A DNA stretch of 64,000 bases from Chionoecetes opilio. Taxonomy: Eukaryota > Arthropoda > Malacostraca > Decapoda > Majidae. Both the position numbers and the translations under genes were made by a program. The notes under the pieces are model-generated. The model was given only the letters and a program-made list of their open reading frames with translations. It was not told the origin of the DNA and did no database searches. How positions within the stretch are numbered: position 1 is the stretch's first letter; every line of letters starts with the position of its first letter. Below, piece by piece: positions 32,798 through 42,800 of the stretch. The DNA is taken from positions 353,001 through 417,000 of the forward strand of contig JACEEZ010012749.1 in the NCBI GenBank assembly GCA_016584305.1, in the 5' to 3' direction.

Positions 32798-33604
32798 TTA
32801 GTTTTTTTCTTTGGCTTCTTTAAACAGTACAACTGAGTACATTCAATCTAGCTCTTTCTTCCTCATTCATATCTTTTCTTATCCATATTTTCTTATATTC
32901 TTCTGTCTTTGCCAGTTTTCATGCCTTAGGCAATATATCTAGTGCTGTATTTTGTGACCTAAACTTAACTTTTAAGGGGTGGGCCCCTCCCTCTTCATAT
33001 TTGCCTAATCTATGTATCTCTTCTATTTCTTCTTCTATCTCCGTATGTTCTTCTACTACTTTAAATATTTCTTTTGACACTTTCTTTTCTTATGTTTTTC
33101 TTGGGCAGCACTTTTTCCTTCAAACCAAAAATGATGACACATTTCTTTTTGTCTACCGTATCTCTTACTAAATGTTCCTTTTGTTTGATTACTTTTACTA
33201 CATTTTTGGTCAGATTTTTCTTTTAATTTTCTTGATCTTCAATTATTTATTAGGCGTAAGTTTTCTTGGTCTTTTTCTTTTTCTATCTTCCATGTCTTTC
33301 TTTCATCTTTCATTTCCTCTTGTGTCATTTTCCATTTCTTATGTACTGAATACATTTCTGCGTGCAGTTTTACTACCTTTTCATCGTCTTGTTTTCCGTT
33401 TAATTCATCCACTCTATTTTTCAAAATAGTATTATATTTTTCCAAAACGAACACTTTCTTTTCCATCTTCTCTAGTTTATCCATTAATTCGTGAACAACA
33501 TTTTCTAGCATTATGACTCTTCTCTGGTTAATTTTCAGCCCTAATATGTCTTTTTCTTTGGTATTGAAGCCATCGAAATTGGTCCCGGCAGATCCGTCCT
33601 CCAT
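32798..33604 (-). pseudogene. LINE ORF1 (copy 2)
   Basis: ATG at 33604 (MEDGSAGTNFDGFN). The coiled-coil region runs to a TAA at 33239 created by a 4-bp insertion. Further on, the same frameshift and TGA as in copy 1 are present. The last stop (32798-32800) follows the same AAAAAAC heptamer. This copy gives the better start codon for the family. Confidence 0.75.
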
Positions 33605-33826
33605 CCTTGTTTACGTTTTTTTCACTTCCAATATTTTTCACTTTTTAGGTAAATCATTAGGAGACGGGACTTTCTAACTACATAGCTCTAACCTATAAGT
33701 ACTTAAGGTCTTTCAGGGTCCTCTGCATCCTTGTTGGTCCCTGCAGCCATACAGTTGTATAGGAGCCTCCCAGCAGAGCGCGCGTCTGTGTACACACAGC
33801 TGACGTGTGTGTGTGTGTGTGTGTGT

Positions 33827-34430
33827 TGTAGTTATCCCATCACAGGTGTTAGGAGACAGGCCTGACCTCGCCTCACGCCCACAGCCAAGGGTAACAACGG
33901 GCGGCCTTGAAAGACGTGAAAATAATCATGTTTTGTGAGAAAAAACAGAAAATGTAGCGGCGTTTAGAATCGAACCGCGGCGCCTTCGTGTGTGTGTGTG
34001 TCACTTGTACGCCACAATCCGACATCCACATTCCATAAAAAAATAACTTATGAAATACGTAGTTGTATATACTTCCTTCCACACAAGTATTTTCCAACTA
34101 CATTTCATGGTCTAAATCATAGAGAACACTACAACATGTATACGACTTTTGACTCTGAAGAGGCTGAAATTCATGCATGATTTGTGTAGTAGCTACATAA
34201 AATTAGGATAAACTTTTTGGTGTAGCTATATGGGATCAATTTTTACATGAGCATAAGTACTAAAAATGAATAAACAAATACCTAATGTTTACTAACTTTT
34301 GTGGAGTGATGTATACAATTTGTGGTGTCTTGTAGGTAGCCAGGGTCTCATCACCCCCACACCCAGACACAGAGGCAGGCAGGAGTGTTGTGTTTGTGTT
34401 CATGCAGCCCCACACACCTACTGGAGGGCA
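33827..34430. other. unassigned DNA, no gene seen
   Basis: No element end, exon or RNA gene recognised. It includes a short GT run near 33990-34000. Confidence 0.45.
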
Positions 34431-34435
34431 GGCTT

Positions 34436-34700
34436 TGAAACTTTGTTACTGGTGTGGAAAACAAGGAAACAGCAAGAACATTGATTAGCAATACCAGGGA
34501 AAAACTGGGTGGTTCACAAATAGGGTGGTAAATGATTGGAATGGACTCAGTAGACAGGTAGTTAGTGCGGAGACATTAGGGAGCTTTAAAAGGAGGCTAG
34601 ATAATTTCATGGATGGGGATGAAAGGTGGATAGCAAGAACATTGATTAGCAAGCAAGCCAAGACATTTCACAAAAAACATTCACAAGAACATGCACAAAA
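34436..34700 (+). pseudogene. CR1-like LINE ORF2 C-terminus, second family
   Basis: The [19 protein letters not shown] text with [16 protein letters not shown] is the tail that ends CR1-like ORF2 proteins. A closely similar tail is at 45497-45630 on the other strand. Only about 70 residues remain; sequence before and after is unrelated. It belongs to a different family from the two long LINE copies. Confidence 0.75.
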
Positions 34701-35344
34701 AGGGGTGATCAAGCAGCAAACACCACAACACTTCAAGAACCAGAATAAAATCACCGATACTAAAGTGTTACCTTAAGGTGATTAAAGTGGTAAATAATGA
34801 AAACTAAAGAATCCTGGTGCATAAGTGGAAAAAATGTAACTTAATTTTAAGAATAATAAAAAAATGGCATTAGCTTGATAAAAAAAATGATGTAGGAATG
34901 AAGATATTCCTAAACACAACATTATGCAAAAAGAACCAAAAAATATTGCAGTGAGTGTAAGAACAATAAGGCAAGGTAGGCCTAAACCTTTTGAATCATT
35001 ACATTTCTAGTATGCATCTTCATATCGTACTTCATACAGTAATAATAAATAACATATCTGCTATAATCTTGTCATCAGTAACGTTCCTCCATGCATTGAT
35101 CATGATCGTGTATTCAATATCAAAACATCAATAGAAAGTTAGATATTTGGGTGTAAAGGAGATGCCAAAGAAGGCAACACCCCCCCGGAGAGTTTGGGGC
35201 ACATACACTCACAACAGCGACAGTCACCCACCGCCACTTATAAGTTACCAGTTAATGATATTTTAACCACTAAAGAACTAGTACATTGCAAAATTATATT
35301 TAGTCTCTACTGGGAAATAAGATGCATGCATTTTGGAGAGTAAG
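34701..35344. other. unassigned AT-rich DNA, no gene seen
   Basis: Adenine-rich sequence without frames or repeats of note. Confidence 0.45.
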
Positions 35345-35662
35345 GTAAAGATGGGGGCATACGCTATGCTGCGCGTGGCCTCGGTGCTCATCTCCGCTGC
35401 ATCAGCCCTAGAGCCTGTGGTGGGTGACAACCAGTTACTCCGGGACACAGGGCTAGTGTGACATCTGGGTTACCACAGTTACCTTCCCCAGGCACCCTTT
35501 TATTAACCCTGAAAGGGGGGATGAACAGCTGGCTAGGCTGGCCGCCGACTTGCCCTGCCCCGGATTCGCACCAGAGCCCACAGATTCTTAGCCACGATTT
35601 AGATTTAGCTTAGATTTAGCGCCACTTAGTGTAGTGGCGCTAGCCACTACACCACGGAGGCG
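35345..35662 (-). mobile_element. tRNA-derived SINE
   Basis: On the minus strand the head reads CGCCTCCGTGGTGTAGTGGC with an A-box-like TGGTGTAGTGG (about 35653-35643), and 70-80 nt later a B-box-like GGTGCGAATCCG (35572-35561). The spacing is longer than in a tRNA because of a tandem GATTTAG insert. The body continues through GGCAGGGCAAGTCGGCGG to about 35345. The A/B boxes would drive pol III. The 3' boundary is approximate. Confidence 0.6.
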
Positions 35663-36485
35663 ACAGTGCCGGAGAGTTTTGGAGTTTTGGAGGGTGCATA
35701 TATATTATCTGTCCCCGTACATTTTCGGTAAACTCCAGATCATCTATACATATTTAGTTTCGCCACAAAGTAAGGGTTAAAGGTATCAGAGCCTCATTAT
35801 TATTCCATCCTATCCATCCAACATACAGCGACCTCCTTGAATGAAGTGACTCTTCAATACTGCTCTTCTGCACGCTTATTCTATAAATTCATCTTCACAT
35901 GCTCCCTTTACTGTTATCAATCTTAGATATACAAACCTCACCTGTTAAAAATATATTATATACCTCGAAGGAAGAGTGAATTTCATACCAAAGATCAACA
36001 TGTTTATTATGAAAAACTGCCATTAAATCTCTTATGGATACTTTATATACATCTAAAGTGTCTCAATTCTATTAGTGAATGCTTAGTGAATGATACAGAT
36101 ATTTCATTCTCGTATTGTAAGACTCAAATGGAATCTTACATCAGTATCATGGTTTCAAGTTCATCATGATCTAATTTATGGGTAAATTTTTCCATGATGG
36201 CAACACTGCTTACCTCATATTAATCTTTCAGTAAAACAACAACACGATGGATCTCTGCTGGAACCTGGAACATAAAGTTGTTGGTAAATAATAAAGGTAA
36301 CAGTGACAAAATAAAGTCCCTATAACATGTGACGTGTCCCTAATCAGCAAAAATTAATGACTACGTAATTAGTGACAGCTATTTAATCAGCTTTGTCAAC
36401 ATTTTTGCCTTCGTGATTTATACGGATGTCACATAAATCATGCTTAGGAGAAACAACAAATGTGAAAACAACACAAAACTGAAAT
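35663..36485. other. unassigned DNA, no gene seen
   Basis: AT-rich. No frames, element ends or RNA genes recognised. Confidence 0.45.
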
Positions 36486-36513
36486 TATACGCATATAAAT
36501 TGACAGTATTATA
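36486..36513. repeat. outlying unit of the 26-bp tandem array
   Basis: TATACGCATATAAATTGACA with GTATTATA is one unit of the array that continues at 38010. The MITE 36514-38009 inserted between the two. Confidence 0.75.
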
Positions 36514-36667
36514 CAGGGAAGTCCCGAAGATACGAGCAGTTAGGTTCCACCTGGCATACTCGTAAAGCGAAATCTCGTATAACGAAACACATAACTAATG
36601 GTAAAATATAGGTTCGGTTCCAGGACCCCATCAATTATAAAAAAATAAAAGCTAAAATAAAATTTGG

Positions 36668-37670
36668 TAATATTTAGTAGGGGTGCGAGAACCCCTTGAG
36701 GAATCCTATGATCCATGGTGATATCCTATGGTGCTATCACAGGCGTGGGAGCTGACCTGACTTCTTCAGGAAGGCACATATTATACAGCTGATAACGGGG
36801 TGTTGTGTTGTGCGGGCAGCGGCCGATTTCAGCCGCCAGTGGAGATCTCCTTGGTAATTATTTAGTAGGAAAGCGAGGATCCTTTGAGGAATCCTATGAT
36901 CATTGGTGAAATCCTATGGTGCTATCACAGGCGTAGGAGCTGACTGTCTTCTTCAGGAAGGCACAGGTGAGGCGGATGACGGCGGTTTTTGAGAGAGGCG
37001 GCCGACGGGGCAGGCCACCGCCCCCTCTGCCACGGTAAGTTTGGGCAGGCTTAAACGTCTTATCACTCGTTATTATACAACTTAGTGATTATGGTGAGAT
37101 GTTATATACATGTGTCATTATCTAAATCAATGTAGCACCGTGTGTCACCTTAAATAAGGGCTATTTAAAGATGTTATGATAAGGTGACTGCTGGCGGGGC
37201 AGTGAGTGACAGAGAAATTCTTGCCACGGAGCCGCCCCATAACACAAATATTCACTATTTTAACCCACATACACACCTTCTACCACCAAAACACTAGCAA
37301 CACAGTCTCCTTACTTATATATCTTACTATCTGATACATTAAAACTCCTTAAAACGCAAGCATTCCAAATAAAACGAGAATTTGTTTTAGATGACGGGGA
37401 CAGAAGGCGGAGAGAGGCAGTCTGGCATGCCATTCTTGCCCGGAAATATGTCTCGCTGGCTTGTGATTGGTCGAGAAGTTTTAAAAACAGTTTGTCATTG
37501 GCTGGTGACGGATGACGCCTTAGCCAGTCACAACCTTCCTACTCGTTTACGACCTATCGAGGGAGCTTTGTAGCTTCCGTTGTTAGGGAAAGTAGTATCT
37601 AGGTAGTGCGAGCAGGTCGTTGCTAGCCATACTACCTCCGTTGCTGGCTTCTCGCCCAGGGTTGTGAATT
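36668..37670. repeat. shared module, second copy with internal duplication
   Basis: Colinear with 10740-11390. The first ~120 bp (AGGGGTGCGAGAACCCC to CTTCAGGAAGGCACA) is repeated at about 36860-36970, giving a period of about 190 bp. It includes GCGGCTCCGTGGCAAG (minus strand) and TTGTGATTGGTCGAGAAG boxes. Class unknown. Confidence 0.6.
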
Positions 37671-37775
37671 TTTGTAGGCCACATTGTCGTACCGAGCCAC
37701 CAGAATTATCATATTTTCAGATTGATTATATTATCGTGTTGTACAACCTTAGGTGAAATCATATAGTCAGTAAAT

Positions 37776-37875
37776 TACTTTATAATTTTAGTAAATAACT
37801 TGTAATTTACTTTAGTAAGTAACCTGTAATTTACTTTAGTAAGTAACTTGTAATTTACTTTAGTAAATAACTTGG
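37776..37875. repeat. short tandem repeat, TTTAGTAAATAACTTGTAA
   Basis: Four copies of a 24-25-bp unit at the right edge of the shared module, running into the MITE's GGTAATTTTACTCACCCC block. Confidence 0.8.
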
Positions 37876-38009
37876 TAATTTTACTCACCCCAGTTTGAAT
37901 GTCGTAACATTGGATTTTCGATCTCGTATATTGAAAATAGACCCTAATTTACACACCTCGTATCATCGGATTCTCGTATATCGAATGCTCGTATAACGGG
38001 ACCTCCCTG

Positions 38010-38210
38010 TATATGGGTATAAATAGACAGTATTATATATGGGTATAAATAGACAGTATTATATACGCATATAAATAGACGGTATTATATATGGGTATAA
38101 ATAGACAGTATTATATACGCATATAAATAGACAGTATTATATATGGGTATAAATAGACAGTATTATATACACATATAAATACAGTATTATATATGGGTAT
38201 AAATAGACAG
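38010..38210. repeat. 26-bp tandem array, about 8 units
   Basis: The units are TATATGGGTATAAATAGACA plus GTATTA; alternate units carry TATACGCATATAAATAGACA. A unit upstream at 36486 shows that the MITE 36514-38009 was inserted into the array. A TATA-like TATAAATA occurs in every unit. Confidence 0.9.
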
Positions 38211-38225
38211 TACATGACAACAGAC

Positions 38226-39041
38226 TAGTGATGGACCGAATATTCGCATTCGCATTCGCAATTGCGAATATTCGCATGTTTTTTCAATATTCGCATTCGC
38301 ATTCACACTCCCACTCGTAGTTGTTTGCGAATATGCGAATATTTTGCCAAAATCAATAAACTTACAAAAAAACGAAAAAATAACAAGTGAACATAATATT
38401 ACACAAGCAAACATAAATAAATTTAAAGTTTAGCTGAGCGTTAGTTACAAGAATGGGGTAAGGAGGCGTAGTGGTAGCCAAGGCCATGGTTCCTTGAACA
38501 CTAACTCCATTCTCCACCCTTCAACAGAGTATAGCAGCCGCTTCTCTCAAGGTCACTGTTACTGAACTCAACTCATTGCCTCGTGCGCTATACTGCAGTA
38601 ATTAAGCATCTTCTCTTTCACCCACGAGCACAATCAACTTTCTTTGAAAGAGAACAGTGTTGCAGGAACCTACTGCGCAATGACGTCCAGTCACAACAGT
38701 GTGGTTTTGGATTATTTCGAGATTATCTCCAGTGATATTGCACAGTGTAAACTTTGCAATAATAATTATTCATGCAAGATATTATCATGTAAGTATTCGT
38801 GTAAGAGTGGGTCCTCGTCCCGCAAACTGGCAACATAGAAAATTGAATGGAATTTACATTACATTAACTTTTTTATGTCTGAACTCTTACAATACATACA
38901 AAATATTTCAGTTACGTGTATGATATAAAAAATTGTGTATTAAATTAAATGTTATGTAATATTCGCAATTCGCATTCGCGAATATCAAAACCAAATATTC
39001 GCATTCGCGAATACGGAAAATAGACATTCGGTCCATCACTA
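38226..39041 (+). mobile_element. hAT-type MITE with 8-bp target duplication
   Basis: The ends TAGTGATGGACCGAATATTC and the inverse CGGTCCATCACTA are flanked by exact CAACAGAC copies (38218-38225 and 39042-39049). Subterminal ATTCGCATTCGC repeats are abundant at both ends. An 8-bp duplication and these ends fit the hAT superfamily. The inside holds a BED-finger-like remnant and no catalytic domain. Confidence 0.9.
38680..38838 (+). pseudogene. BED-type zinc finger remnant of a hAT transposase
   Basis: SVVLDYFEIISSDIAQCKLC has the BED pattern: hydrophobic/aromatic S-x-V...YF, then A-x-C-x-x-C. The His-x-His/Cys half is not recognisable. The location inside a hAT MITE supports the assignment. 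The fragment is about 50 residues, probably dead. Confidence 0.55.
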
Positions 39042-39199
39042 CAACAGACAATCACCAAATTAGATACAAGTAAAATTAAGATCTTCCATATTCATCTTAG
39101 GTGAAAAACATGTACAGTGAAGGATTTTAGTTACCCTTTTACATGAAAATTATACCATGATCATCACTGTAGTTTATTTGGTACATGAGATATGTGCGC

Positions 39200-39270
39200 A
39201 TAAGAAAGAACATAAGAAAATAAGGAAGCTACAAGAGGCAGCGAGACCTACACGTGGTAGTTCCTGTACA
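39200..39270 (-). repeat. LINE 3' tail fragment, GGAACTACCACGTGTAGG family
   Basis: In minus orientation: AGGAACTACCACGTGTAGGT, then GCTTCCTTATTTTCTTATGT. The same tail is at 44285, 45410, 49900 and 51928. At 45410 it is joined to a CR1-like ORF2 end, which identifies it. It lies downstream of the mRpL4 stop. Confidence 0.75.
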
Positions 39271-39687
39271 GAGTAGTAAAAGGTTAAGTAAGTAAAGTAA
39301 AGGGTAGAACTTAATTATATTCCTGTAAGAGCAGCATTTCTTTTAGCTGGTGAGACCCACTGGTAAATTTGTAAGCACATCATCAAATCAGTGCTTCTAA
39401 CTGTACCTGTAGACTCCAGACACCATCAGACCAGACACCAGTCTCCAGACACCATCAAAATTAATAAACAAACTGCAATTATATTTCCCTACCTGGTTAC
39501 TCTCCACATTCAAGTTTTCCGCAGAGTTACATCTTGAACCAATGCAGAACTGTCACCGAAGAGGAAATATCAGCTTAAAGGAATTTGGTAAAGTGTGGAA
39601 GGTGTCATAAACTAATAGAACAACATTAAACAAACTATAATTATATTTCCCCCACCTGGCCACTCTACTTTCATGTTTTCCACAGCG

Positions 39688-39827
39688 TTACATTTTGAAC
39701 CTGGTGTTGTTTACAGTGTGCTGGTCCGGGCGGTTGAGGTGGTGAAGGATCCTCTCCTCCAGCACACGCACGGCAGCCACGCTCAGCACCAGGGTCTCGT
39801 GTTTCAGCATGCCGTGCACATTGAGAC
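39688..39827 (-). CDS. mRpL4: mRpL4 coding exon 8 and stop
   Basis: Acceptor GTGTTCCCAG. Encodes [20 protein letters not shown] and a C-terminus ending RFKM-TAA (39690-39688). A diverged duplicate of the stop-codon region and its 3' flank lies at about 39478-39542. An AATAAA in minus orientation near 39179-39174 could be the poly(A) signal. Confidence 0.93.
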
Positions 39828-42800
39828 CTGGGAACACATGGGAGGAAAATACATAGTGATCTCTCTTTCTCCAAGTCTCTGTCTCTCTCAATGTCTGTGT
39901 GTATAGGCAAACATATAAAAACACATAAAAACACCTGCAAAAATACTTAAAAATAAGAAAAAAAGAAAGCAAATGCAGTCGAGAAATAGACAAACACACA
40001 AATGCACCTGCACAAGAACTATAAAAAAATATATATAAATAGATTAATAAATAAATAATAGAGCATCTGCTACAATTATCGACAGTTTTAGATAAAAGTT
40101 TACCCTAAGGAGGTTTAAGCATTTTCAGCAGTATCAACACACAGGGTTTACAAGCGACTTGTATGTAGAGTAGAAAACGAAGCATCACGGGGAAAAGTCA
40201 CGTGTATGTCACGTGGCATGACAAGTCAAAGAAAGGGAAATCCTGACACAATTATCGACAGTCTAACCATTTCTTTTTTTAATTACAAGCAAAATTCTAC
40301 AAAGTGAACCAAAAACGTAACTGACAGCAAGGTAATTGTATGTCCAAGTATTTACAGAATGAAGTAAGCCGACAAAGTACTGTAACCATAATGAAACATT
40401 ATACATGTGTGTATACAGGATTTTTTGTGGTCATTTTTTTCTTTTCTTTTTAAGTAAGCCGACAAAGTGCTGAAACCATAATGAAACATTATACACATGT
40501 CTGCATACAGATGTGGTCGTTTTTTTTTTTTTTTTTTTTTTTTTCTTCAAAACCGTGAAGTGTGCACACAACCCTGGCAATGGCATTGCTCGTCGGTAAT
40601 GTTCGTCGACAGGCACCGACGGTGATGAGTGAGACATACAATTATCTCCAATAGCTACATCGTAAATTCACTTTGAAAAACAATGTTTTGTATACTGTCG
40701 ATAACTATAGCACTTCCATATTTATGTATACAATTATCGACACCCCAGATAGTATACATATGGGTCATCACAGAAAGACAAACTGCAGCCATGTCATTCG
40801 TATGACACTTACTTTTGTAGATTATCAACTAAAAACAGTAGATTTTTCACTCCGACTTGAAATAAACCAACACATCCATGGCTATGTGCGTTAACGTACC
40901 TGTTAAGAAGCACGATTCGGTAATTTGTGCAGTAGGAGCATAACACATTTCAAGCTCGTCTACACAGTGGGTTAGCAGTAGAGTTGCATGATAGGTTTAG
41001 AAACGTTCCGGGTGAGTACAGGTTGTAAGCAAAGGACCCAAAAGCCACTAAAGTTTAAAGGGGGTTTGCTGAGAGTAACTTTTCTGAAAAGGTGTCAATA
41101 AATGTGGTCTGTCGATAATAGTAGCAGACGCTCTAGAATACAAATAAAAATGCAGTCAATATGAATAGGCAAACATACAGAAATACAGAAATACACCTGC
41201 ACAAGAACTAAAACGAAAGAAAAAGAAAAAAAAACCCATTTGAGATATACGTATAAGTAAACACATAAGTAATATGAAAAAAATAATAACGAAAATATAC
41301 AAATAATAAATGCTGTCAAGATAAATAGGCACACACACAAACACACTATAACACACACACAAGATGTCGTCAAGATAAATAGGCTAACATACATACTAGG
41401 GTGCCAATAGCGCATATGGGTAAATTTAAAACTTGATATTTTTGAACGGCCCTTGTTGGGATACTGTGCAGTAATGAGAAAACCTTCCATGCAAAATTTG
41501 AAGCGAATCGGTTTATATTTAGAGGTGGCGCAAGTGAATTGAAACCTGTACTATGTGATTATACCTGTACCGAAGTCTGAAAGGCTAGGGTTCTAAATCA
41601 CCCATTTATTTTTCAGAATGGCTCATTCACGCGCAGCTACAACTGTTTGGCTGGTGGGACAGCCAAACCCCGACCCCATCCTCGGAGCCAAACTCCCCTC
41701 TCGTGGCGACGTGCTCAAGCGGACTTTCTACTTCCACAACGTGGAAAAGAAAACCGTCGCCACCAGCGCCGTGGCCACTGTCCAAGAGGTGCTAAGGTTC
41801 TGGGAGACCGCGAGGATCCCAACGATAATGGCAAAAAGCGCCGTTCGCAAGGTGGAGGTCTTGTTCAAGGACTGGAAGGCACTCGTGAAGAGCAAGGGAA
41901 GAGCGACGAACAAGACGAAGGAGGAAGAGTTTCAAGAGGCCCTCTGCGACCTCTTCGACGTCGCCCACGCCGACGCGATGACCCTGATGACGATCCCGGC
42001 TGATCACGAGTTCCTAGCGGCGCAACACGAGAAGGGTCGCCGAGGGATCATGCAGGGAGCTGACAGGGTGCTGGAGCGCTGAGTTCAGCGCCGGGAGATG
42101 ACAGTGGCGGCAGAGAAGCGATCAAGAGAAGCCTCGACGTCGCAGCTGGACGAACGTGCAGTGCTCGCGTCCTCCTCCTCCTCCTCGGTTGAGTCCAGTC
42201 TGGCACGCGGCGGGGCGGCTGCTACCGCTGAGCCGACCGGAGCAAGCCCTCTGAAGCGACGAGCGCGGGGGTCACAGGTCGTGCTCTCCCAGGAGCTAGC
42301 GAGCGCCCTCGACCGGACCGGCGTGAGCGACCGCAAAGCGCTCCGCATCGTCGCGGCGACCGCCAGTAGCCTCGGCCACAATCCTCAGGAGCTGATCCTG
42401 AATGCCGAGAGCATCCAGCAGGCTCGCGCCGGCTACCGATCCCAGCTGGCCGCGGAAGTCAAGACAACCTTCGTCCCTGACACACCTCTTACCGTTCACT
42501 GGGACGGGAAGACCCTGCCGTATTGCGACGGTACGCGGGTGGATCGGCTGGCTATCCTCGTCTCCGGCGACGGCGTCCAGAAGCTCATCGGCGTCCCCAA
42601 GCTAGCAAGTGGGACTGGAGAGGCGATGGCGAGCGCCGTGGCTTAAGCGCTCGACGACTGGGGGCTCGCAGAGCGTGTGGTGGCTATGTCATTCGATACG
42701 ACCGCCACCAACACTGGAGCCCTCGCCGGTGCCTGCACCCTGCTGGAGCAGAAACTTGGTCGGCGTCTGCTAAGCCTCGCCTGCCGGCACCATGTACACG

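Larger units (their letters stand above)
28330..33826 (-). mobile_element. CR1-like non-LTR retrotransposon, copy 2 (near full length, interrupted)
   Basis: Colinear with copy 1 but complete at both ends: the leader starts at about 33826 after a GT run, then ORF1, endonuclease, RT, and a 3' UTR (28462-28330) ending in a CA run. It is interrupted at 30019-31536 by a minisatellite-bearing DNA element. Other lesions: a 4-bp insertion with TAA in ORF1 (33239), a 34-bp deletion after the endonuclease and a frameshift at 29722. The RT domain itself is intact. Confidence 0.9.
36514..38009. mobile_element. pogo-like MITE, CAGGGAGGTCCC family, copy 3 (hosts shared module)
   Basis: The ends CAGGGAAGTCCC (36514) and GGGACCTCCCTG (38009) are flanked by TA. 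The first ~150 bp and last ~140 bp match copy 1; the middle is replaced by the module shared with 10740-11390 and by a short tandem array. No transposase. Confidence 0.85.

Noticed and set aside
35641..35662. A functional tRNA gene
   Set aside because: A- and B-box-like words are present, but spacing is too long and no cloverleaf forms; better read as a SINE head.
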